From contig CM114271.1 in the NCBI GenBank assembly GCA_050084515.1, positions 44,144,001 to 44,208,000 on the forward strand: 64,000 bases of DNA. The letters run 5' to 3'. This DNA comes from Blasia pusilla. Lineage: Eukaryota > Marchantiophyta > Marchantiopsida > Blasiales. A program made the translations under genes and the position numbers. Position 1 is the stretch's first letter. Every line of letters begins with the position of its first letter. Below, in pieces: positions 46,098 through 57,890 of the stretch. The notes beneath the pieces were generated by a model, which had not been told where the DNA came from, ran no database searches, and was given only the letters and a program-made list of their open reading frames with translations.

Positions 46098-46389
46098 TCG
46101 ATGTATTGGTCTATATGCTCAGGCAGTGGGAATGGGGAAAAAAATTAGATAGGGTGTGCTTTACTCTAGAGAAACCATAGTCCCGTCTATGGAGTAAGAG
46201 GGAGGTCAGAGCTTGAGAATCGTCTCAACATCCCTGGCTTTTGCCCGTTCCATGGTTAGGCAGGGTCCAGGGAGGTGCAGCCCAATTTTGGTGGGAGTTC
46301 CTGGTCCCTGAGTAGAGAGAAGGGTATGAACTAGGGAGACTCTGAAAACGGGTTGGAATTTGATAGAATAGTTGGATCATCTCTAAGAA

Positions 46390-46760
46390 AACTCGAAGTT
46401 ATGGAGAAGGAGACAAGTCGAGCATGGAAATCGATTTGAAATCTGAGTCAATCCGTTCTTTCTTGTGGCAAACAAGGTCGTCCAAGGATGTAGATACAGA
46501 TTGTGCAAAAATATCCTGACCCATGAGCCCAAATGCGATTTTACCGACTGAAACCTCACAGAAATGAGAAGAAGAGAGACAGGGAAACAGGTTGAACTAC
46601 AAAATCGTGTCAAAAACTTGTTCAATCTATTTCTTCCTTTGGTAGAAAGGGTTGCCCAAGGTAGTAGAAGCCACCTGTGCAAAAATTGGGTGACCCATGA
46701 GGACCATTTCGATTTTGCAGTCTGAAATTTGAAGAAACTAGTCAAAAAATTAAAAAACGA
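46390..46760 (-). repeat. two ~180-bp tandem repeats in LINE 5' region
   Basis: The units at about 46390-46570 and 46571-46750 share the same order of elements: GAGACA, TCAATC-TTCTTTC/TCAATCTATTTCTTCC, GTGCAAAAAT, TGACCCATGAG and GATTTTRC. On the LINE strand they lie upstream of ORF1, where tandem promoter monomers are found in some LINEs. Divergence is high. Confidence 0.55.
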
Positions 46761-46792
46761 GAGAGCGGTTCGGTCCGGAAATTGCCAGAGCG

Positions 46793-47900
<1,108 letters not shown>

Positions 47901-49100
47901 TTAGAGAGAGTTTTATTAATATTAAGTAAATTAGCTTAGGAAAATAAAAATTCCATATTTAAACCTCTTTAGGATGGCTTATTTGTATGGGCCCAACTTT
48001 AAGAAAAGAGATAATAAGTAAAAGATGGGAGTAAAAAAGTAAAATAATGGGATTAGTGTATTAATGAAACAAAAGCAAAAGTAGTCTTGGTGGGTAGCTA
48101 GGATAGTTAGGGTAGTTTGGAGGATATGAAATGAGTTGATGAGGATATTTTGGAGGAGATAACATGTAACCTACTTATATCAAATGGAGATTGGCTAAGC
48201 CTTGAGAGGAAGCCATGTGGCACAAGATAACATTAGCCCCAGTTTGTACTCTTGAGGATCCCTTGTGAATACATAAAGAGATGGGAACTTCAAGAGTTCA
48301 TCACCTTCTACTTCATTTCTTGAGTTCTCGTGTCAATCTTGAGTGGATGACATTGGACTTGCTTGCTATTCCAGTGAGAATGGATTATCCCTCTTGAGAG
48401 AGTAATTTGATCATGGTCTATTCTTTGAGAGGTTTCTAGAGTGTGGTATGTGAGGAAATGAGAGACTTGTCATCTTCGGGAAATTTAGTCATACTAGAGA
48501 TAATGGATGGTTTTGGCTTGTTATTTTTCTATTGAGTGTGGATTATCCCTCTTGGGAGAGAAACTCCGCCAAAACCCATTCCTAAGGAGAGTAGAGGATG
48601 TCTGTCAAGTATGGATAGGGAAGGAACATGAGTTATACCTGATTTTCCTTTCCTTAACCCGTACCACGTGAAGATTCTCTTTACAGATAGGCACTAGTGT
48701 ACTCGCTATCTAGTTTACCACTTTAGGGAGGCATTCATGAACCATGTCATGCAAAGGGAGGACATGGGATTGTACATTGTATGTTCTTATATAGCAACTC
48801 ATCGATATTAACAGACCTGTTTGAATAGGATTTAACACTAGCTGTGATATTTTTCTTGTGTACAAGCGTAAACTAGTATACAGAGACTTCATGGTTAGGA
48901 ATTTTGGGGTTTGATGTTGTGAAGAAGTGATCGCCTCGACACTACTATTCATGATTCTTGTCGTGAAATAATGGTGGGTTTATATAATAATTTTGTACTG
49001 AGAAAAGATAACTTCATATAGAGTTCATCTTGCATCAACCATGTCCGCCGTAGCTAGAAGGTCCGCCTTTACTCGAAGAAAAGCTCTCAGCACAACAACG
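47901..49100. other. no gene; AT-rich sequence
   Basis: GAGAATGGATTATCCCTCTTGAGAGAG (about 48378) and GTGTGGATTATCCCTCTTGGGAGAG (about 48536) are a diverged local repeat. No ORF has a recognisable domain. It may be an old LTR. Confidence 0.35.
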
Positions 49101-49580
49101 TGTCACAATTGAGTAGCCGATAGGCCGAGATCTATCGTGGATAGGGCGTATGAGCTAGTGGACTATCTTGAGTGTAACTTTTTTCCAAGGTGTCGGATGA
49201 GATTGAGGATAGGTCCATTGTGTCAGGAATGTTTTTTCTGATAATTTTCATGTTGAGGTCTTTTACATCCGGGTGACTTGTTGACAAAGTCACCCGCCCC
49301 TGATAACCTGTGTGCGTAGGTTACCAAAGGGAGGGCTATTTTTAGGGGAAGACCCTTTTGGCTCTTCCCAACCCTATATAAGAGAGGAAGGTGGCTTTCC
49401 TAAGCCATCTTTCTCATGTTAGGCCGTTGGAGCACCTCTCTTCTATGTGTGTGAGATAAGACTAGAGTGCTAGCGTCCGGATTCCTTGATAGCACAAGGT
49501 GGACGAGGCTGGATATGCCGATGTAGATTGAGGATTGGGGTTTTAGGCCGGGTGTGTCGTTTTTACTACTCTTTATTTTT
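49101..49580 (+). mobile_element. retroelement copy iii 5' LTR-like unit, variant B
   Basis: Begins TGTCACAATTGAGTAGCCGA and matches 24598-25079 through GGTGTCGGATGAG, CCGGGTGACTTGTT, a TATA-like CCCTATATAAGAGAGG (about 49372-49387) and GCCGTTGGAGCACCTCTCTT, ending TTTTTACA near 49580. It would provide the promoter and start of the element RNA. Confidence 0.75.
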
Positions 49581-51191
49581 ACATGAGAAAGATGTCATGG
49601 GGCTAGTGGGAATTTTTTGTGTGCAGGTAGGCAAGCGAGTTGCCTTGGTCGAGAGCCCCTGGAGACGTGTGTGTTGTAGGTGTTGGTTATTTTTCTGTTC
49701 GGAAGACCGTGGGCGGAAGCGCTGTCCAATTTTCTCAGATTTTGCTGGTGCGGATTGATGGGGGACAACAACCGAGTGAAGTGTATGGTGGGGCGTTGGG
49801 TGTACGCGAGTGAGGGATGTCGTGAGAGAGAAGAAAAGAGCAGGTTTGAGTCTTGTAGCCGCCGGGGGGCTATCAAGTAAAAGCGGCTAGCTAGGGGTCT
49901 AGAACTAGGGTTAGGGCGTGTAAAGCGGGCAGAGTCATTGGGGCCGCGAGAGTTGTGTCACCGGAGTCACAAGGACCGGGAGTAAGAGCCGAGAGCCTGA
50001 ACCCGCGCGTCAAGAAGCGCCGTGCGAGGAGGTTGGACGGCCGGAAGGGAAGAGAGAGGGACGGGCCGCGTGCCCATACAGGATCGCGGCTCCATAGGGA
50101 GCCGCGTAGGTGTAGTTAAGGGGTTAGAAGAGAGTCGAGGCTACATAGGGCAGCATGCAGCCTGCTAAGCTGGGAGATCCAGGGATGGGAGTGCAGAGCT
50201 GGCGCGTACCACGTAGGTTCGTCTAGGGCTCTAGGGAGCCACGTGAGCTCCTAGGGTCGCGTAAGAAAGAGGAGCCCTACATAGGGCAACGTGTCGGCAG
50301 AAGGGAGAAGCAGGGCCACTGCCCCATAGGGTTGCGTGCCCTCAACGGGCCACATAGTCCCAAGGCCCCGTCAATGGCTAAGGCCGCGTCAAGCAGGGGA
50401 ATTAGTCGGAAGGAGCTGAAGAAGTAGCAAGATTCCAAAGGGAGCCGTGCCAAGGAAGAGACGGAAGAGGGCATGTGAAGAGCCCATGAGCGGGAGTTAA
50501 AGCGTCCATAGGGACGCATGTGGGTAGTGCGTACACGTGGAGACTAGGTAAAGCAAGGACGTTGGCCGTGATAGAAGTAGAGACGTGGTATAGAGCTACG
50601 TGGTGAGACCAGATGGGTTGGGTCCGTTCGCGAGCTAGTGTGGTGGGATTCACGATGAGCGTGGCTAGAACTTTGTTGACTGGGGGCGAGACAAGTGATC
50701 CGCACCGATGGTTTGCGATGGAGTGTTAGTATGTTGATGCCAATGGGTAGTCTGCATCCAGTGATGGGAGAGTTGATGTGTGTTCGAGGAGAGTATCGTG
50801 CTACGGAGATTGCTGCATCACATGGAGGAGTGCATGTTGACGGTATGTAGGTTGGTGGGCATGATCAGGTTACCCATTCAGTCCCTTTTCCCGCACTTGT
50901 TGTGTGTGATTGAGAGTGGTGGGTATCGGGTAGTAGCTGGTGCTAGGTGGGTGCAGTGATGGTGACGAGTGTAGATTCTATTCATGTGTAGCATGTTGGT
51001 GGATATACCGCGGTTTCCGAGTAGGGGTCGCGTGTATGACCCGAGAGAGTGTCGCTAGGTTAGGTGAGTCAGTTGGGGGGCTCATGGTGAGCCCGAGTGT
51101 TGAGTGTGCGTGAGGCCAGGTATGTCATCACGGGATTGATGTTAGCATAGGTGAGTTAGTGAGGAGTGTGGGAGACTCTCGGTGAGTCTGA
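49581..51191 (+). mobile_element. copy iii non-coding leader
   Basis: About 1.6 kb with frequent stops in every frame. A CATAGGG-type motif recurs (about 50092, 50145, 50280, 50326). The distal part (50690-51190) is colinear with 20950-21480 of copy ii. Such a long leader could carry RNA packaging or translation signals; nothing specific is visible. Confidence 0.65.
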
Positions 51192-51850
51192 GTGCTTGCG
51201 CGGGTGAGACATGGTTTGTCATCACGGCGTTCTTCCAGAGTTCGGAAGAACGGAGTAGTCACGAGCAGTAGTAGTGGTGTGACACGGAGTGAAGTGAGAT
51301 ACCGAGGGGTTGCCAATGAGGAGCTACCTCGACATCCATCCGTAGCTGGATCGTCATCACTAGACATTGGGTCTGGTGACGAGATTGCAGACAGAGATAG
51401 TAGTACTAAACAGGAGATGGACAACATGGGCCATCGGTGCATGCGTCGTTTCTTGGATGCAGTGGGCATCATTGACTTAGATGATTTTATCCAGGAGTTC
51501 TTCCGATAGTTGGGGAAGAGTTACCAGGGCGTACGCACCGACAAGCTGAAGAGTCTACAGGATTTTCAGCGACAATCGGGTGAGAGTCTGAGAGAGGCAT
51601 TCACACGCATGAGGAGGCTGATCATTGCTACGTATGGAATGACTGAGGCGCAGTCAGTCCAATATTGGTACGGAGTTCTAGACCGAGAACTACGGAGGAG
51701 AGTCCGAGATGCGGTGCTGATTCACACTAGCGAAGCTCACATTGAAGGTGGTCTTTGAGTTGTCTGAGCGTATTGAGCTCAACATGAGTGAGGAGCAGGT
51801 AGTGACCGCTAGATTTTCTTGAGAGTGGACGGGTCCACGAGCGACGGTGA
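51192..51850 (+). pseudogene. copy iii Gag (retrotransposon gag domain)
   Basis: A frame at about 51192-51509 (SSSLDIGSGDEIADRDSS; FLDAVGIIDLDDFIQEFFR) stops at 51507-51509. The following frame at 51510-51758 (KLKSLQDFQRQSGESLREAFTRMRRLI; VLDRELRRRVRDA) is the helical gag core of Ty3/Gypsy elements. A frameshift near 51750 precedes the knuckles. Gag would form the particle that packages the RNA. The start codon is uncertain. Confidence 0.75.
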
Positions 51851-51975
51851 CCCCACAGGTGCCACAACGAGCACGAGTACCATGGGAGTAGGCCAGTGTG
51901 CCTAGAGAGCAGGGAGGGTACCGTGAGCCTATGAGGCAATGACCCGTACCTACATATGTTGCCCAGTAGGGACCG

Positions 51976-53470
51976 ATGTGGTCTTGTTGGCCGTGTGGAG
52001 GGGCCCATAGGCAGAGAGACTGCCCACAATATGGGAGAGGACCACCAACGCCTCCGATTGCTCAGGAGCCACAGAGGATGGCTCCACCACAGCACCAGTG
52101 TGACTATTGCCACAAATATGGTCACACTAGGGATAGATGTTTTGACCTTCGCCGAGGGGCACGTCCAGAGGTAGGCCGAGGGCCTGGGGGCGGTCGTCCT
52201 GGAGGAGGTCGGGGAGTCCTTCTTGAACGTGGTGGTAGAGGACCACCACCATCCAGAGGAGATGGAGTAGGAGCACCAGAGCCGCCACTTCTCTCATGCA
52301 TTGATCAGTTGGAGCAGAGGATTGCTGCCATGACGATGATGCAGCTTAGGGAAGGCACGAAGCTGCGAGCAGCTAGTGTGACTCCAACTTCTACCTCTTA
52401 CCCTGACCCGGGTGAGGATCTCGCCGGTATGGGGTTTATGTGTAGTGCAGCCCAGGTTGAGGCAGCTGCAGCGGTGACTCGGGCTGCTGCGAGAGGCACG
52501 GAGCCATCGAGAGGTGGAGTTGAGATTGACCCACCAAAGGGGACTGATGGGCGGCAGGCCAGAGTTCCACAGTCATTCACATTGTCGGAGGCACTACACA
52601 CACCATCGATGGTGCCTCGACGACCAACGGTGCCTACAGCTCAGGCATCTACGTCGACGTCACGAGGAGTTGGAATGCCAACTCCTATACCGGCTCGAGT
52701 GGAGTCAATGTCGACCATAGTGTTGGAGGTGGCCACCAGAGTGAGTCAGACTCCACTATTTTCCGCCATAGAGTTGGTGACGTTGGGAGTTGGACCAACT
52801 GAGGTGTTCCCGCTGGCCGCTATGTTGTGTGAGCATGGAGAGGTGAGTGCTTCTTGTTCAGAGATAGTTGAGGAGGTGGTGGACTTGCCCTCAGAGCCGG
52901 TGCTCGGGACGTTCCCCACAGAGTCATGGCATGCCTCGGGGGTGAAGTTGGTAGATATGCCAGCTCGACCGGCCATAGAGCGAGTTGTGGTGACACCTGG
53001 AGTAGTGTTAGTGGATAACCAAGCTGGAGCATTTCGCTTGGTTAGTCCGACAGGGAGAGTATACCACCCCTAGCGCATCCTACTTGATTCGACAGCGCAA
53101 CCCTTGATGTTAGGGAAGGCGGCGTGTTTAGCATTGGGGTTACGGAAGGCCGACATTGAGCCTTGTCCCTTCTAGATATAGACCTTGATTGGGGGCGTGT
53201 CACCCACGCAGTATATGACTTGACAAGATATAGTTGTCAGAGTCCAGCCAGAGCATGAGACGGATAGTGCTATGGTGCGCACATGTGCAATTATGACACC
53301 AGCTGAGTCGTACAATATGTTGGTGGGGAGTACAGTGTTATATCCCCTAGGATTCATCCTGGACTTCTGGGAGGAGACCGTTGCTTATCGGCCAGGATGG
53401 CGGTCAGGTGACGGCCGGATGAGTCAGTTACCCGTGCAATTTGTGGGACGAGGTGATCGATCACGAGGCG
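51976..53470 (+). pseudogene. copy iii zinc knuckles and retropepsin
   Basis: Open from 51976 to 53073. Two CCHC knuckles: CWPCGGAHRQRDC (about 51985) and CDYCHKYGHTRDRC (about 52102). After a Gly/Arg-rich and a Ser/Thr/Pro-rich linker comes the retropepsin: RILLDSTAQPLML at about 53075 (DST instead of DSG), then VLYPLGFILDFWEE. In-frame stops at 53071, 53173, 53179 and 53221. The 53173 TAG is shared with copies i and ii. The frame then runs on into the methyltransferase, so Gag-knuckle-protease-methyltransferase was one polyprotein. Confidence 0.85.
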
Positions 53471-54930
53471 AGTCTGTGACCATGTTGGCGGCTTTCACAG
53501 GTAGTGTTAGCGGGCTAGGAGAGTTGTTGGAGGGGAACATACATGCGGAGGATGTCCCAGTAGCAGATAGACAAGCCATGGCGGGTGTCTCTTCCCATGT
53601 TGGCGAGACCTCTTCACCATTGTGGGGTACAACTCGAGAGCTACAGAGGAGTGTCGACGACCTCGTGAGGCAGGCGTGGAGTCATGCTTTTATCCCAGAG
53701 CAGCAAGAGTCACGTGGCGATCAGGCTCTTGGAGTGGAGACATTGACCCCACTGGATACCACACCCGTTGTGTGGCAGTGCCCAGAGGAGGGTGTTAGGG
53801 TGTTAGATCTCTTCGGAGGGATTAGCACCGGATTGGCTGCAGTATTGCAGGCGGGCATACGGGTGCATCAGTTCCTTCATGTGGAGAGATATGAGACCGC
53901 ACGGCGAGTATCATTACGTCACGTGGCGAGATTGGTCCAGAGGTATCGTGAGTTGTTGCCGATATCTGCAATACGGGGATATCACCATACACTACCCGCC
54001 GACATCTCTTTGGTGGGGGCGCAGGATCTGGATAGAGTTGGCACCATCCATTTGGTGATTGCCGGATGGCCATGTCAGGGTCATTCATCAGCTGGCCGAG
54101 GAGTATGATTGCAAGATCCAAGGTCAGGGATGTTTTGGGAGATGCTGCGAGTAGTACGACACTTGCAAGAGAGTCAGACATGTTCTCCAACGTACATCTT
54201 GGAGAACGTGCCATTGTTGGGAGACACTCGTGCACGTGTGATGATGAGTGTGTATCATGTGAGGTCCTGGTTGGGACATGGTGTGTTATTAGATGCGGCG
54301 CGAGTTGGATCACGTGCCCATCGTCCACGACTGTGATGGATGAACCTGATACCATCAGAGGTACTGAGTCGAGCATATGATGGAGTCCAGAGAGCACCAC
54401 ATCTCATAGTGGATGCTATTTTGGTCTTAGGGCGTTGATCTCAGGTGGTGACACAGGATGATAGACCACCGTTGGCCATTGCCAATCAGGTGGGGGAGTT
54501 GAGGGCAGCCTTACCTACGTTGGTGAGCTTCCCAACATCCCATGCCTTTTGTCAGGGAGGGCCGGGCATGATTTGGGATGAGGTGACCCGAGCATTGGAG
54601 GAGCCTACAGCAGATGAGCGCGAGAGCGCCATGGGGTTCGCTACCGGTACTACTGCGGTGCCAGGGATGACTGAGGCATCTCGGAGACAGGTGTTGGGGC
54701 ATGCGATGGACCTCAACTGTCTCACATGGATAGTCAGCCTAGATATGGCTGAGCAGAGACGGATGCGAGTGTCATCCATGCCATCACGTCCACGAGTTGG
54801 ACCATTGCCTATAGGGTCTGTACATGCATTGGCTGGGGGCAAGACGAGGAGAGATAGGCACCCATGGACTTCCTGGGACGTCGTTCGAGCAGAGAATGCA
54901 AAGGCGGCTAGAGTAGCACATGTTGTGTGA
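53272..54930 (+). pseudogene. retrotransposon-encoded DNMT3-like cytosine-5 methyltransferase
   Basis: In the same frame as the protease. All core C5-MTase motifs are in canonical order: I VRVLDLFGGISTGLAAVL (about 53788; S-adenosylmethionine binding), IV VIAGWPCQGHS (about 54055; catalytic Cys), VI YILENVPLL (about 54196), VIII HRPRL-stop-WMNLIP (about 54320), IX DERESAMGFATGTT (about 54613), X RRQVLGHAMDLNC (about 54684). Motif order and the STGL, LLG-type motif X and AHR-type motif VIII resemble DNMT3 more than DNMT1/CMT, and differ from the rearranged DRM in this window. Three in-frame TGA stops (54106, 54334, 54436) inactivate this copy. It would transfer methyl groups to cytosine C5. 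Its role in the element is unknown. An LTR-type sequence follows immediately, with no RT or integrase. Confidence 0.9.
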
Positions 54931-55045
54931 TCTCCATGTATATGTATGAGTTGATTTTTGTACATGTGTGGATTGACTCATGTGTGGGGAAGATCGGTGT
55001 TGTGTGGTAGATATGTATGCGCATGACAAGCGAGTACAACGTAAT
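54926..55045 (+). mobile_element. copy iii 3' LTR-like block (variant B, partial)
   Basis: Directly after the methyltransferase stop: GTGTGATCTCCATGTATATG, GGATTGACTCATGTGTGGGGAAGATCGGTGTTGTG, ending TATGCGCATGACA. It matches 25080-25215 and 24507-24597. It ends at the same position as those partial blocks, and the rest of the LTR is absent. Confidence 0.65.
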
Positions 55046-55059
55046 TCATCACCCAGCAT

Positions 55060-56160
55060 AAGGTCATGGTAAGGATTTGACCATATATCATTAGATGAGT
55101 TTGTGGTTCAAGCCAAGGCAACAATGACCAATATGAAGTCTTATGGCGTCTTGGTTGGAGGAGTCATGTTGCACCAAATGTGGAAGCCCCTCGATTATTG
55201 GAAGGAATCAACGTCCTACATACCAAGATGGTAGTGAGATGATGGGCAACTAAGCTCTTTATCTGTTTGATTCATGAGTGGAGTGGTCGAGTGACGAATA
55301 GGAGAGATAGCGACTCTAGCAGCATTCAACAGCATCATCACAAGGCTTGATGATTTGATTGAGGGGCATATCCATGGAGGGGACACACCCGTGCCTAACA
55401 CTTCTATGGAGAGGAGTGTTATGATAGCCGCATCATTTCATGGAGGAGAGGTGTCATTATGGGGCTCGAGTGAGGAGCTTCGACGTTTGGCTAATGAGCA
55501 TGTGCACATGGCATGGAGCGAGATATTTGCACCAAAGCGTGAGAGATTAGAGGAACCAAGAGTGCTATGATGTCGCCTTTGGATACCACATACATTGTGT
55601 GTCGCATCCTAGAGGAGGGTATTCAAGTGTTGGATCTCTTTGAAGGGATTAGCATAGGGTTGGTTGATATTTTGCAAGTAGCAATGCCTGTGTAACAATA
55701 TTTGTACGGAGAGCTTGATGAGGTTGTAAGATGCGTCTCAATTCGACATGTGGCTCAATCACACTTTTGTTTTCCCGACTTGTTTGTTTACATCGGCCTT
55801 ACAAGGGTACCAAAGTTCCCTATTGAGGGACATTTCTTTGTTTTGGGCGCAAGATTTGGACCAGGTAGGGACTATTGATTTTCTTATTGCTAGTTGGCCA
55901 TGTTAAGGCAAGTTGAGTGTTAGATGAGGTATCGGTTTAGCAGACACTCAGTACGTATAGGTTGTTTTGGGAGATGATTAGGATCTTGCGATCCTTGCAA
56001 GAACATCAATCTCGTTCTCTATCATACATTTTGGAGGATGTGCTCATCTTGGGCAATTCACGATCACAAGTCGTGACGACTACACATCAAGTGCATGCAT
56101 GGATCGGCCCTGTAGTGTTTTTGGATGCCGCAAGTGTATGTTCACACCAGTAGAAGGAAT
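55060..56160 (+). pseudogene. retroelement copy iv: protease end and methyltransferase remnant
   Basis: Homologous to 53290-54330 of copy iii at lower identity: SYGVLVGGVMLHQMW, IEGHIHGGDTPVPNTSMERSV, EELRRLANEHVHMAWSEIF. Methyltransferase motif I is IQVLDLFEGISIGL at about 55625, and motif IV is IASWPC followed by TAA in place of the usual Gln codon (about 55905). Motif VI is YILEDVLIL at about 56025, with Asp replacing Asn in ENV. The catalytic module is inactive. It ends before motif VIII, next to AT-rich DNA. Confidence 0.75.
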
Positions 56161-56437
56161 ATGGTTCTTTAAGCAATAAGGCACTTACAACTAGAGTCCA
56201 ATAAGACTAAAATACAACTAATTGTAACTAAAGAGACTTATGTGCGCATGATATAGTATGACTTAGCTACTAGGAATGACTAGAGAATTTGACTTGGATT
56301 TTTTAATATAATTGGTTAAATGAATTTCTTATTAATTAGTGGCATATAATGTAGAATGACTAGATTAGTGCAAAATAACTAAGATGTGGCACTTATGGTA
56401 AATTAATTTTAATTAAATTTTAATCCATAATATGAGG
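56161..56437. other. AT-rich spacer, no gene
   Basis: Repeated AAATTTTAATTAATT-type sequence and no ORF. The last ~60 bp loosely mirror 58315-58370, so the inverted repeat described next may extend outwards in degraded form. Confidence 0.4.
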
Positions 56438-56844
56438 TGTAAAAATAAGACTAGATTATAACTAGTAATAATTAAACAATTGCATCTACTTAGAACTATA
56501 GTTGCTATTCTATAACTACTACCAGGTTGGCAAATTAAGGACCTAATTAATTAGGCCACATCATCTTATTTGGACCTAATTACAATATTTGCGATGTCTG
56601 TGCTTTCCCACATTCTCTTAAGACATTTCCAGCGACCGCGGATAAGCTTTAGTTTGAATCTAGGTTTCTTGAGAAATCGCAAGGGAGAGCTCAGAGAGTG
56701 AGCTAAGTGTTTCATAGATTTTTCTCTTGCTCTCAACAAAGAGAGTCGGCCCGTATTGGATCAAAAAGAACTTCAAAAGGATACTCCTATGCTCGGACCA
56801 CACCTAGAACACACAACAATGTCTTCAAGTGAGAAATCTCTCTA

Positions 56845-56849
<5 letters not shown>

Positions 56850-56889
<40 letters not shown>
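56850..56889. repeat. (CT)n tract
   Basis: A dinucleotide run at the inner end of the left inverted-repeat arm. Its (GA)n counterpart is at about 57800-57890. Confidence 0.95.
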
Positions 56890-56891
<2 letters not shown>

Positions 56892-57799
56892 CTTTTTGTT
56901 CGGGATTCCAACCGCTTTCCTCGTATTAATGAGCATCAAAGCAGAGCTTGTAGGGCGGGTGTGTTTGATTGTGCGACAAGCAGATGATCTGTGGTAGGAC
57001 TTCTCAATTTCAAGCCCTTATGAAGCATCTTCGATCTCCAGTAGTAGGGACCATGCAAGAACGGACAGTGTAGGAGCAATGCAAAAGCAGCCAAAGTGCA
57101 AAGAACGAGAAAGTGAGTGAGATTGCCGTTGATCGAACTGTGGGAGATGTAGGGATAGAGAGAAGCAATGGGAGAGAGAGTAGCGTGTAGTGGTGTAGGA
57201 ATGGTTTTTCTGTTGCGGGTTTCTAGGGATCCATTTGATTTTGGTCACGGTTCTTGGTTCTTGGTTATTGGAAAGAGCATAACAAGGCCCATGGGATGCT
57301 TCCCTCCTCTGAGAATGGTATCGCTTTGTAATAAAATGGAAGGAGGGACTGTATGATCTTGTGGGAGATAGAAGAGTGGGAGAGTGTAGGTACGTACAAA
57401 CTTGCGGCATTTTCTTCTAGAGTGTTGTATGGGTGATGGAGGCAAGGTTGCACGGAAACGGACAAGTCCATTCATGGGACATACATGTCCAAACATGACC
57501 ACGGACATGCAAAACCAGTCACGAGCCTCGGCTTTTTTTGGCACCTAGGTCCACCCCACGGGCTCCACCTACGGGAACAGGTGCAGACTCTGATGCAGGG
57601 TGTGGGCTAGGGCACGGGCCACGCACAAGAAATCAACGCGATGCGAGATAATGGCGCGTATCACGCGAGCTACCGCGCATGCTGAGGGCGGGCTCAAAGC
57701 GGGCCGTGCGGGTTGCAACCAGGCACCCACGCGGGCTAATGGTGAGCCTGGCGTGGGCTCACAATGAGCTTGCGGACTAGAGGCGGGCTTGCACAGGCT

Positions 57800-57807
57800 A
57801 AAGAGAG

Positions 57808-57876
<69 letters not shown>

Positions 57877-57890
57877 CTCAGAGAGAGAGA
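57800..57890. repeat. interrupted (GA)n tract
   Basis: GA runs broken by GGAGAG and GGCGAG interruptions, at the inner end of the right inverted-repeat arm. Confidence 0.9.

Noticed and set aside
53822-54400. 192-codon reverse-strand ORF
   Set aside because: Antisense shadow of the methyltransferase frame. The plus-strand motifs are unambiguous.
49101-55045. target-site duplication CAACG for copy iii
   Set aside because: CAACG occurs near both ends (49096 and about 55035), but the 3' one would require an element end that does not match the shared LTR terminus.
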